From an uncultured Clostridia bacterium (GTDB lineage Bacteria > Bacillota > Clostridia > Christensenellales > Borkfalkiaceae), in assembly GCA_947627575.1 (NCBI GenBank), contig CANQWN010000009.1, positions 29,716 to 93,715 on the forward strand: DNA of 64,000 bases, written 5' to 3'. The translations under genes were made by a program, and so were the position numbers. Below, in pieces: positions 23,233 through 30,375 of the stretch. The first letter of the stretch is position 1. Every line of letters starts with the position of its first letter. The notes beneath the pieces were generated by a model that was not told the DNA's origin, made no database searches, and saw only the letters and a program-made list of their open reading frames with translations.

Positions 23233-24607
23233 TTGAATCGTCCGAACAGGTTATTTCTATATCTGTCTTTCCGTAATCCCAATTGGAAGCCTTTTCCACC
23301 TCATCCCACGCGTTTCTCGTTCCCAAAAAGATAATTTCGGTTACACCGCTATCCCGGAGAAGATAGCTTCCAATACTCGTAACGCTTGCGGGGAGAGTGA
23401 GAGTTTTTAGAGCGGCAGTGCCGGCAAAGGCGCGCTGACCGATGGATTTGAGTTGACTTCCGGCTTCAAACGTTACCGAAGTGAGCTCCTTACATTCGCT
23501 GAACGCATAGTTGCCGAGCGTCGTAACCGAAGCGGGAATCGTCACGGAAGTGAGGTCTGTCCGCGTGAACGCATTCGTGCCGATGGAGACAAGCGAGGCG
23601 GGGAGTTGTACGGACGAAATGCGCTTGTTGTAGAACGCTCTGTTGCCGATTCCGACGACGGGGCGGTTTTGATAGGTAGCGGGAATGCGAAGATCGGATT
23701 CCTGCCCGACGCCCGTCACGACGTAGCCGCCAAGACTGCTGTCGTACTCAAATTCGAGGCTCGCGGTAGCACCCGTTTCGCCGTCCGCTTCCCAATGCGC
23801 GTAAACGGTGATATCCCCCGTTACGGGGTCGTTCCATTTCCACTCTCTGCCGCCCGTCGGAGCGGTGTACCAACCGAGGAAATTGAAGCCCTCTTTGGTG
23901 GGAGAATCGGGGTTGCGGGCGGACGTATTCGGAGAAACGTACTGCGCGGGGAGGTCGCTGCCGCCCTGCGTGTCAAAGGTCACGGTGTACGCCGTACCCC
24001 AAACGGCATAGAGGGTAATATCCTCTGTTATTTTGCGAGAGGCGAATAAAAAGCGTTCTTCGCTGTCTATTTCTTCCGACCAATACAGGAAGTAGGAACC
24101 GGCCTTTTCGGGACGGCTTGGCTGTATTGCATATCCGCCGTCTGCGACCTGCTGTTCTTCGATGTAACTGCCGCCCTGACTATTGAAAGTTACGGTGTGG
24201 TAATCGCTCCAAACGGCGTACAGGGTAATATTTTCCGTTATTTTGTGCGCGCTGAAAAGAAAGCGTTCGCCCTCAATCGTATCCGACCAATATAAAAATA
24301 CTTTACCCTCTTTTTTGGGCTCGTCGGGCTGTATTGCATAGTCGCCGTCGAGAACGCTTTGGCTTTCTACCGCGCTACCGTCTTGGCTATCGAAAGTTAC
24401 AGTGTGGTATTCGCCCGTACTTTCGTATTCTTCTGTCTGATTGCTGTTTCCGCCGCCGTTATTCGTGTCGGCGTTGTTGTTGATATCGCCGCCATTGTTC
24501 GTACCGCCGTTGTCGCCGCCCGCGTTGTTCTCGCCGCAAGCGGCAAAACCGAAGCAAAGGCACAAAGAGAGCAAAACCGTTATAATGGAAGATATAAATT
24601 TTTTCGT
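23225..24607 (-). CDS. InlB-repeat and LRR_5 lipoprotein with non-AUG (ACG) start
   Basis: 460 residues if read from codon 24607-24605. Signal peptide starting KKFISSII with lipobox FAACG, an Asn/Gly-rich linker, three InlB B-type repeats (YHTVTFDSQDGS... ITLYAVW, twice, then YTVTFDTQGGS...ITVYAHW), then BspA-like LRR_5 repeats (IGTNAFTRTDLTSVTIPASV). It is a surface adhesin-like protein. AGGAGG (rc, near 24617-24622) sits 9 bases upstream of an ACG codon where an ATG would be expected. The next possible start, TTG 24574, would remove the positively charged signal start. The start is therefore ACG or a mutated ATG. Confidence 0.82.
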   Translation of the reverse strand, partial: TKKFISSIITVLLSLCLCFGFAACGENNAGGDNGGTNNGGDINNNADTNNGGGNSNQTEEYESTGEYHTVTFDSQDGSAVESQSVLDGDYAIQPDEPKKEGKVFLYWSDTIEGERFLFSAHKITENITLYAVWSDYHTVTFNSQGGSYIEEQQVADGGYAIQPSRPEKAGSYFLYWSEEIDSEERFLFASRKITEDITLYAVWGTAYTVTFDTQGGSDLPAQYVSPNTSARNPDSPTKEGFNFLGWYTAPTGGREWKWNDPVTGDITVYAHWEADGETGATASLEFEYDSSLGGYVVTGVGQESDLRIPATYQNRPVVGIGNRAFYNKRISSVQLPASLVSIGTNAFTRTDLTSVTIPASVTTLGNYAFSECKELTSVTFEAGSQLKSIGQRAFAGTAALKTLTLPASVTSIGSYLLRDSGVTEIIFLGTRNAWDEVEKASNWDYGKTDIEITCSDDSNA

Positions 24608-24661
24608 AAGGGTTATCCTCCTGATTTTTTTATAAAACGTTCTGTGGGGAAGTTATGAGAA

Positions 24662-25291
24662 TCATTCGAGAGCGATCCATTCCTCGACGTCGCTTTTCGA
24701 CGCGGACGAGGAAAATCTTTTGCCCTCTTTCCAATCGCCCGTTCCCGCCATTTGTGCAAGAAGCTCGCCGCTTTTACCGAGCCCCGAACTTGACGACGTG
24801 CAGAACGGGATCACCGTCTTTCCCGTAAAATCATTGTCTTTGACGAAATTATCTACCACCCACGCGGCCTCTTGCCACCAGATGGGATAGCCGATAAATA
24901 CCGTTTCGTAACTGTCCCAATTTTCCACTTGCGTTGTGGTAAGTTCTACGTTACGGTTGGGATCGTTATGCTCTTGCACGACGCGGCTGTTACTGTCCGT
25001 CCACCTCAAATCGGCGGAAGTATAAGGTACAACGGGTTCGATCTCGAATGTCGTTCCGCCTGTAATTTCCGCAATATAGTTTGCGATCTTCTCCGTATTG
25101 CCGCTTGCCGAAAAGTAGACGACAAGTACATCGCCCGAGGGAGTGGTCGTACTGCCGCCGCCTTGCTCGTTGTTTCCCGAACCGTTGCCTGAGCCGTTTT
25201 CCGTGCCATCTTTATCGGCGCACGCCGCAAACGCAAGGCAAAAACAAAGTGCAAGCGCCATAAGAACGGATAGAATTTTGAACCTTTTTAT
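24662..25291 (-). CDS. Flavodoxin-fold lipoprotein with non-AUG (AUA) start
   Basis: 209 residues from codon 25291-25289. Signal KRFKILSVLM with lipobox FAACADK, a Gly/Ser/Asn linker, then a flavodoxin domain: FSASGNTEKIANYI loop, GYPIWWQEAAWV and FCTSSSSGLGKSG, ending GKRFSSSASKSDVEEW. It is very similar to the lipoprotein at 15316. GGAGGAGG lies 6 bases before an ATA codon where ATG is expected. An alternative TTG at 25360 has no ribosome binding site and would add a Pro-rich extension; an internal ATG at 25261 would lose the charged signal start. It is the first gene of an operon read from the LysR-box promoter at 25426-25455. Confidence 0.82.
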   Translation of the reverse strand: MKRFKILSVLMALALCFCLAFAACADKDGTENGSGNGSGNNEQGGGSTTTPSGDVLVVYFSASGNTEKIANYIAEITGGTTFEIEPVVPYTSADLRWTDSNSRVVQEHNDPNRNVELTTTQVENWDSYETVFIGYPIWWQEAAWVVDNFVKDNDFTGKTVIPFCTSSSSGLGKSGELLAQMAGTGDWKEGKRFSSSASKSDVEEWIALE

Positions 25292-25425
25292 ACGAAGCCT
25301 CCTCCGAAAAAAGCATAGTGCCGCCACATGCGGCGAAGCAGGCGGCGGCGCGAAAATCAAAGTTTTTTATTCAAGAAACGCGCCGTGATTACCCTTCACA
25401 CAGCCTTTTCTCTGTTTTCGCTTCT

Positions 25426-25455
25426 ATTATACAGCATGGGGCATAGTCATGTAAA
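25426..25455 (-). promoter_or_regulatory. Promoter of the four-lipoprotein operon
   Basis: -35 TTTACA (25455-25450), 18-base spacer, -10 TATAAT (25431-25426), abutting the 43-bp box. Same geometry as the promoter at 28073-28102. Confidence 0.75.
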
Positions 25456-25493
25456 ATACTTATTTTGCAATGCGCTATAACCTCCGCGCATAC
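25451..25493. promoter_or_regulatory. 43-bp LysR-type box, copy 2
   Basis: GTAAAATACTTATTTTGCAA, then TGCGCTATAA and GCGCATAC, matching copy 1 at most positions. A plus-strand promoter (TTGAAA 25496-25501, 17-base spacer, TATAAT 25519-25524) lies where lysR's own promoter lies at copy 1, but no lysR gene follows. From 25525 to 25651 I see only a GC hairpin (25593-25616). Confidence 0.72.
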
Positions 25494-25592
25494 TGTTGAA
25501 ATCAGAATGGAACTATATTATAATTCTCATATGGAAATCAGTCAAAGATATTCGTAAGTCGAACGCAGAAAAGTAGCGTTAAGCGGAATGAA

Positions 25593-25616
25593 AAGCGGAG
25601 GTATTTTAAGGTGCCT
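25593..25616. terminator. Probable terminator between divergent-ended units
   Basis: GCGGAGG / CCTCCGC hairpin, beginning at 25596 on the left arm, with a weak T tract. It follows the end of the aldo-keto reductase gene on the minus strand. Confidence 0.45.
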
Positions 25617-25651
25617 CCGCTTGTTTCGCCATAATTAAAAATATTTATGCT

Positions 25652-26503
25652 TTACGGCTGGTTGTCAAAGTCGATATTCCAATTCATAAACGCCTTTTCT
25701 TCATCCTCTATCGCCATGTTGTAATAGCGGGCGTTTCTGTCTAAAGCGGCAATCTCTTTAATTTCTTCGTCGGTTAAGGCGAAGTCGAAAATATCCAAAT
25801 TGCTTTTTATGTGTTCGGGGGTTTTCGAGCCGGGGATAACTATGTTTCCTACCTGCGTGTGCCAGCGCAAAATAATCTGCGCGTTGGTTTTATTGTACTT
25901 TTTGGCGAGGCGCGTGAATATTTCCTGCTTTATAAGCGACTTGTCGCCGTGCCCCAACGGGTACCACGCCATAAGCCCCATACCGTATTTTTTAAGCGTT
26001 TCTTTAAGCTCGTTTTGGGGGAAGTAGGGGTGCGTTTCCACCTGCACGACCTGCGGCACGATTTCGCAGTTGGCAAGCACGTTGTTAAACCTGTCTTTGG
26101 GGAAGTTGGAAAGCCCCAACGCCTTAACTTTACCCGCCTTATATGCCCGTTCCATTGCCTTATAGCCCGCAATATAGTTGCCTACGGGCTGATGCAAAAA
26201 CAGCAGATCTATATAGTCCGCGTCAAGGCGGGCAAGGGTATCCTCAATCGCCTTGTCGCCGTCCTCATACTCTGTGCACCATATCTTTGTAACGAGAAAT
26301 ATATCCTTGCGGCAGACGCCGCTTTTTTTAATTCCCCTGCCGACGGCGCGCTCGTTCATATAGGCGTTTGCCGTGTCGATAAGCCTGTACCCGCATTTCA
26401 ACGCCTCATATACGGCGTTTTCCGCGTCGTCGGGAGAAAGCAAGTACGTCCCTATGCCCGCCATAGGCATTTTGATTCCGTTGTTCAAATCAAAGTATTC
26501 CAT
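25652..26503 (-). CDS. Aldo-keto reductase (1)
   Basis: 283-residue NAD(P)H-dependent aldehyde/ketone reductase of the AKR superfamily TIM barrel. The catalytic tetrad is visible: Asp in LIDTANAY, the Tyr of that motif, Lys in VTKIW and His in LFLHQP. The cofactor-binding C-terminal signature is VIPGSKTPEHIKSNLDIFDF. It has AAGGAG 8 bases before the ATG. It lies 18 bases after a second AKR gene and is probably co-transcribed with the FMN reductase at 27507. The substrate is not predictable; aldehyde or methylglyoxal-type detoxification is plausible in this context. Confidence 0.9.
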   Translation of the reverse strand: MEYFDLNNGIKMPMAGIGTYLLSPDDAENAVYEALKCGYRLIDTANAYMNERAVGRGIKKSGVCRKDIFLVTKIWCTEYEDGDKAIEDTLARLDADYIDLLFLHQPVGNYIAGYKAMERAYKAGKVKALGLSNFPKDRFNNVLANCEIVPQVVQVETHPYFPQNELKETLKKYGMGLMAWYPLGHGDKSLIKQEIFTRLAKKYNKTNAQIILRWHTQVGNIVIPGSKTPEHIKSNLDIFDFALTDEEIKEIAALDRNARYYNMAIEDEEKAFMNWNIDFDNQP

Positions 26504-26521
26504 ATATATCTCCTTATATTT

Positions 26522-27409
26522 TTACCAATTCTTTTTTTCGGCAGCCGAATTATGCTTCGTCTTGCGTTCTTCAACCATTTTCACGAACCATTCCACCATG
26601 TTGGGGTCTTGGTGGGAGAAGAACGAGCTTTGCTTTTTGTCGAGCGCGGCAATCGCTTTCATATCGCCCTCGGAAAGAGTAAAGTCAAACACGTCGAAGT
26701 TTTCCGCCATACGCTCTTTATGGGTTGATTTAGGGATTACTACTATTCCGCGCTGTAAATGCCAGCGGAGCATAACCTGCGCCGTCGTCTTGCCGTATTT
26801 TTCGCCGATTTTTTTCAACACGGGGTTGGGAAACAGCCCGCCTCTGCCTTCGCCGAACGGCGCCCACGCCTCGTGAATTGCGCCGTATTTCTTCATCCAT
26901 TCGTGCGCTTCGGTCTGCTGATTATGGGGGTGCGTTTCCACTTGATTGACCATGGGGCGGATACGCGAAAACGAAGCGATATCCACGAGGCGGTCGGGAT
27001 AGAAGTTTGAAACGCCGATTGCTTTCAAAACGCCCTCGTCGTACAAATCTTCAAGCGCCCGCCACGCGCCGTAGTAGTCCGAAAACGGTTGGTGAAGAAG
27101 CATAAGGTCGATATAGTCCGTTTGCAGTTTTTTTAATGATTCTTCAACAGATTTTCTGCACTCGTCGTAGCCGTAGTGTTCCACCCAAATCTTTGTCGTA
27201 AGGAAAATTTCCTCGCGGGGAACGCCCGACTTTTTGATCGCGGAGCCTACCTGTTCCTCGTTAAAGTAGCTCTGCGCCGTGTCGAGGTGGCGATAGCCGA
27301 CGGAGAGTGCGTCGAGAACGCACCGCTCGCATTCGCCTTGCGTAACCTGATACACTCCGTAGCCGAGCTGCGGCATCTTTACACCGTTTGAAAGGGTTAC
27401 ATATTGCAT
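26522..27409 (-). CDS. Aldo-keto reductase (2)
   Basis: 295 residues from ATG 27409, chosen for the AGGAG upstream; an in-frame start at 27487 would lie within a dispersed repeat. Tetrad: Asp and Tyr in LDTAQSYFNEE, Lys in LTTKIW, His in LMLLHQPF. The C-terminal cofactor motif is VIPKSTHKERMAENFDVFDF. It is related to the neighbouring AKR at 25652 but clearly diverged, so the pair is an old duplication. It follows the FMN reductase gene across about 97 bases that contain repeat fragments. Confidence 0.9.
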   Translation of the reverse strand: MQYVTLSNGVKMPQLGYGVYQVTQGECERCVLDALSVGYRHLDTAQSYFNEEQVGSAIKKSGVPREEIFLTTKIWVEHYGYDECRKSVEESLKKLQTDYIDLMLLHQPFSDYYGAWRALEDLYDEGVLKAIGVSNFYPDRLVDIASFSRIRPMVNQVETHPHNQQTEAHEWMKKYGAIHEAWAPFGEGRGGLFPNPVLKKIGEKYGKTTAQVMLRWHLQRGIVVIPKSTHKERMAENFDVFDFTLSEGDMKAIAALDKKQSSFFSHQDPNMVEWFVKMVEERKTKHNSAAEKKNW

Positions 27410-27431
27410 AGTTTTTTTCTCCTTTATTTGT

Positions 27432-27497
27432 TCACAAAATTCTCGCGCAACCCGTGCGTTGCGCATAGGGTTCCCGCAAAAGCACAAAGTGGTTTTG
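27432..27497. repeat. Fragment of the dispersed mosaic repeat
   Basis: A hairpin-module remnant (TTCACAAAATTCTCGCGC onward) followed by a 37-bp segment (27461-27497) that is identical to 47702-47738, starting GCGCATAGGGTTCCCGCAAA. It sits between two minus-strand genes of one presumed operon. Confidence 0.7.
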
Positions 27498-27506
27498 CTT
27501 GCAACG

Positions 27507-28046
27507 TTATTTTATATTCGCGCCCATTTTATACGCTTCGCGCATAGCCGATTTATTTTTAATCTCGCCTTTTTGGTAAACGCCTTTCCCGTAGATTACG
27601 CCCATTTCACGCGAACCTTCGAGGCAGGCGGCAAGACCGCGGAAACATTCGAGGGTGCAATCCATAACGTCCTTGCTGTCCTCGGCGGACGTCATTATGT
27701 AGTAAAATTCTTTGTTCTTGATTTGAAGCCAGCGTGCCACCGTGCGGTCGATAAGCGCTTTCATCTGCGCGTCTATCGAATAGAAGTAGACGGGGCTGGC
27801 AAGCACGATGACATCTGCAAGAAGCATTTTTTTCAATATGTCGCCCATATCGTCCTTGGCGGCGCACTCGCCGCCATGATCGCGGCAGTAGTAACAGGCG
27901 CGGCAAAAGCCTACCTTTTTCTCCGCAAGGGAAACTTTTTCAACCTCGTTGCCGTTATCCCGCGCCCCGCGGATAAATTCATCACAAAGTAAATCGCTGT
28001 TGCCGCCCATTCGGGGACTTCCCGAAATCACCAAAACTTTTTTCAT
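27507..28046 (-). CDS. NADPH-dependent FMN reductase family protein
   Basis: 179-residue flavodoxin-like reductase. FMN loop ISGSPRMGGNSD at residues 7-18; cysteine cluster CRACYYCRDHGGEC near 48-61, resembling an iron-sulfur flavoprotein; flavin-contact segment ASPVYFYSIDAQMKALIDR. It is a paralog of the reductase at 16971. It is the first gene after the third LysR-type box and promoter (28073-28102), followed by two aldo-keto reductases. The likely role is reduction of quinones or other electrophiles using NAD(P)H. Confidence 0.88.
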   Translation of the reverse strand: MKKVLVISGSPRMGGNSDLLCDEFIRGARDNGNEVEKVSLAEKKVGFCRACYYCRDHGGECAAKDDMGDILKKMLLADVIVLASPVYFYSIDAQMKALIDRTVARWLQIKNKEFYYIMTSAEDSKDVMDCTLECFRGLAACLEGSREMGVIYGKGVYQKGEIKNKSAMREAYKMGANIK

Positions 28047-28072
28047 ATCGACCTCGCTTGTTTTCCTTGAAT

Positions 28073-28140
28073 ATTATACCGCATAAAAGCCTTTAATGTA
28101 AAATGCCAAATTTGCAACGCGCTATAATTTAAACGCATAG
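28073..28140 (-). promoter_or_regulatory. Promoter and 43-bp LysR-type box, copy 3
   Basis: -10 TATAAT (28078-28073), 18-base spacer, -35 TTTACA (28102-28097). The box occupies 28098-28140 (GTAAAATGCC, TTTGCAACGCGCTATAA, ACGCATAG). The geometry is identical to copy 2. Confidence 0.75.
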
Positions 28141-28368
28141 TGGGACGCACGATAAACCGCGCAACAGGCGTAATGCAAGGGGCTATGCGGGGCGGCGGAA
28201 GAAATTTGCCGAAATAAAAGGCGCAACTTTACCCGTTGCGCTTGTTTTTTTCCGAAAAAAATGTTATAGTAATTTTCAGCCGGGCGAAAGCAAGCGCGCG
28301 CCGCATTTAAGCCCTTGGGGCGGGCGGGAATATAAGCGCCGCCGTAATTTACGGCAAAGGATAGACAA
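28141..28368. other. Intergenic stretch with hairpin and promoter before the membrane protein
   Basis: Contains a GCGCAAC/GTTGCGC hairpin with a T run (28219-28251) and, partly overlapping, a promoter for the next gene: TTGTTT (28242-28247), 17-base spacer, TATAGT (28265-28270). The T run of the hairpin forms part of the -35. No coding frame is credible here. Confidence 0.5.
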
Positions 28369-29283
28369 ATGATTAAAAACTCGCTTAAAAATTTCTTTCG
28401 CAACTTTGTGTATATGTTTGTTGCGATGGGGATAGTGTACCTCTTTCTGCTTATCGCCGTGTTTGTGTTCGTAGCCGACGTGCTGGACAACGCCGGCGGC
28501 ACGTTACACAGCCTGTTTGCGCTGATAGACGATTCCGCCCAGCAATCTTCGGCTTCCGTAAACGAGTTTCTTTCCTATGCGTTCGGGCAGATAGATTGGG
28601 ACAGGAACCTTTGGGACGTAATCAGGGAAATTATCGACGAAAAGTGGTTGCAGAATACGGTTAAGGGCTTTTTCAATACGTTAAGCGTTTCAACCGAGGG
28701 GTTTGAGGAAAATTTCAACGCTATAATTGATTCCTTCAAGGGCAAATTGATAGGGGACGTTGCGGTATGCGCCGTACTGTGCGTTACGGGCGTTGTTGCG
28801 GCAAACTTCGCAACGAGGTTTGCAATCAGGCGCAGAAGCGCGCGGCGCAATTTGCGCAAAACTTTTATAGCGTACACCATAGTGCCCATAGTTCAGTCTT
28901 TGGCGGTAGTAAGTTTTCTGTTGCTTTACGCGTTTATAAAGATGTACAGCTTGCTTATTTCGTTGGCTATCCTGCTGTTTGCGGGCGCGCTGTCCATAAT
29001 AAGCGCGTGGCTTGTTCACGGCAGCGGCAAAATAAAATTAAAGCAGGTGCTTACTTTCGGCAACCTGATAAAAAATATCGCCGTAACCGCCATTATCCTC
29101 TGTATGGTGATAGCCGTGGCGGTGGGGCTGGCGTTTGCGAACAAGATACTTGCCGTGCTTATCACCGTGCCGCTGGTTATATATTCGCTTAATATAATAA
29201 GCCTGAACACGGAAAGTTACGTGTGCGCGTTGGCGGAAGAAAGCGGGGGCGCGCAAAAACCTTCCGCAGAGCAAGCGGCGTAA
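28369..29283 (+). CDS. Uncharacterised multi-pass membrane protein
   Basis: 304 residues. One membrane segment near the N-terminus (residues about 14-38), then a soluble, probably extracytoplasmic, region of about 85 residues rich in acidic and aromatic residues. After it come four more hydrophobic segments (about 127-145, 170-190, 193-213 and 230-275, the last possibly two). A basic loop RRRSARRNLRK after the second segment points to the cytoplasm. No family is recognised. It has its own promoter and terminator and so is monocistronic. The C-terminal tail is short and acidic. Confidence 0.75.
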   Translation: MIKNSLKNFFRNFVYMFVAMGIVYLFLLIAVFVFVADVLDNAGGTLHSLFALIDDSAQQSSASVNEFLSYAFGQIDWDRNLWDVIREIIDEKWLQNTVKGFFNTLSVSTEGFEENFNAIIDSFKGKLIGDVAVCAVLCVTGVVAANFATRFAIRRRSARRNLRKTFIAYTIVPIVQSLAVVSFLLLYAFIKMYSLLISLAILLFAGALSIISAWLVHGSGKIKLKQVLTFGNLIKNIAVTAIILCMVIAVAVGLAFANKILAVLITVPLVIYSLNIISLNTESYVCALAEESGGAQKPSAEQAA

Positions 29284-29307
29284 TTTGCCCGCGGGCGTAA
29301 ACAAAAT

Positions 29308-29336
29308 AAAAAGAGCGCGGAAATTCCGCGCTTTTT
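29308..29336. terminator. Bidirectional terminator
   Basis: AAAGAGCGCGG / CCGCGCTTTTT hairpin shared by the convergent membrane protein and HxlR genes. Confidence 0.78.
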
Positions 29337-29337
29337 A

Positions 29338-29664
29338 TTATACAAGTTGCGATTTGTAGTCCGCGCCCCACGCCGCCATAGCGTCGAGGACGGGCCGCAG
29401 GGAAAGCCCCAAAGCCGACAGCGAGTATACCACGCGGGGCGGCATTTCGGCAAACGCCTCGCGCAAAATCAAGCCGTCGCTTTCCAGCTCCCGCAGGTTG
29501 TCCGTAAGCACCTTTTTGCTTATCCCGGGCACCGTTTCAAGTATTTGCGTAAACCTCTGCGGCGAATCGAGAAGGTTGCGTATTATAAGTATTTTCCATT
29601 TATTGCCGATAAGTCTTACCGTCGTGGCTACGGGACATTCGGGCAATTCGTATTTTGTAAGCAT
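29338..29664 (-). CDS. HxlR-family transcriptional regulator
   Basis: 108-residue winged-helix regulator. Signature: CPVATTVRLIGNKWKILII, then RFTQILETVPGISKKVLTDN and a wing ending PPRVVYSLS. HxlR proteins usually control a divergent gene in response to reactive aldehydes, quinones or redox change. Here the divergent gene is the cupin at 29828, with a 160-base intergenic region containing GGTTACTTTTTTATTACCGG, a possible operator. GAGGTGA lies just upstream of the ATG. Confidence 0.9.
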   Translation of the reverse strand: MLTKYELPECPVATTVRLIGNKWKILIIRNLLDSPQRFTQILETVPGISKKVLTDNLRELESDGLILREAFAEMPPRVVYSLSALGLSLRPVLDAMAAWGADYKSQLV

Positions 29665-29827
29665 ATATTCACCTCACACGGATTATATCACATATCCGCG
29701 GTTTTTTCAACGGGAGGAAGGGCGTTTTTACAAGGTTACTTTTTTATTACCGGATAATAAATTTAAAACTTTTGCGACAAACCGCCGCGCCTGTGCTATT
29801 ATAATACAAAAAAACGGAGGTTGTTTT

Positions 29828-30178
29828 ATGAAAAATTACGATAAGACGAAAGTTGAAGAGGGCGCGCGCACGGAACTGCACGATAAATTGCACCTTACGG
29901 GCGCGGAAGTAAGCGTAAACTGCTTGCCCGCGGGCGCGTGCGTGCCGTTTGTTCACAGCCACAAGCAGAACGAGGAAATTTATGCCGTCATCGGCGGGGC
30001 GGGCAAAGCCGTTATAGACGGGGAAGAGATTGCGCTTGCCGCAGGCGATTGGCTACGCGTTTCGCCCGCCGCAAAAAGGCAGTTTTTTGCCGCCGACAAT
30101 GCGGAATTGAAGTATATATGTATTCAGGTTAAGGCTGGTTCGCTGGAAGGTTATACCTCTGCCGACGCGGTAATCTGA
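29828..30178 (+). CDS. Cupin-domain protein
   Basis: 116-residue single cupin. Metal-binding motif 1 is VPFVHSHKQNEEIYAVIGG (His, His, Glu), and motif 2 is less typical (LRVSPAAKRQF). Reading starts at ATG 29828 with GGAGG 9 bases upstream. Such small cupins bind a divalent metal and are linked to HxlR regulators and electrophile or quinone metabolism. It is alone, followed by a GC-rich terminator, and is divergent from the HxlR gene. No specific enzyme activity can be assigned. Confidence 0.86.
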   Translation: MKNYDKTKVEEGARTELHDKLHLTGAEVSVNCLPAGACVPFVHSHKQNEEIYAVIGGAGKAVIDGEEIALAAGDWLRVSPAAKRQFFAADNAELKYICIQVKAGSLEGYTSADAVI

Positions 30179-30204
30179 ATGCGTCACGCATAGGATAATT
30201 TACA

Positions 30205-30232
30205 AAGCGGCGGCGCGTTTGCGCCGCCGCTT
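30205..30232 (+). terminator. Intrinsic terminator
   Basis: AAGCGGCGGCGC / GCGCCGCCGCTT hairpin with loop GTTT after the cupin gene. Confidence 0.75.
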
Positions 30233-30249
30233 AATTTTAAATTCCGATA

Positions 30250-30337
30250 TTGACAACGGCGGAAACCGCTGTTATAATAAATAAAAAATACGGTAAAATT
30301 TTCAGCCCCATGGGGCTATTTGTCGTGGAACGACAAA
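30250..30337 (+). promoter_or_regulatory. Promoter and hairpin-rich 5' leader of the GDSL esterase
   Basis: -35 TTGACA (30250-30255), 17-base spacer, -10 TATAAT (30273-30278). The roughly 90-base leader forms two tandem hairpins: AGCCCCATGGGGCT (30304-30317) and TTTGTCGT-GGA-ACGACAAA (30319-30337). Confidence 0.72.
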
Positions 30338-30375
30338 TAAAAATCATTATTAGTTTACCGTAGAAGGAGAAGATG

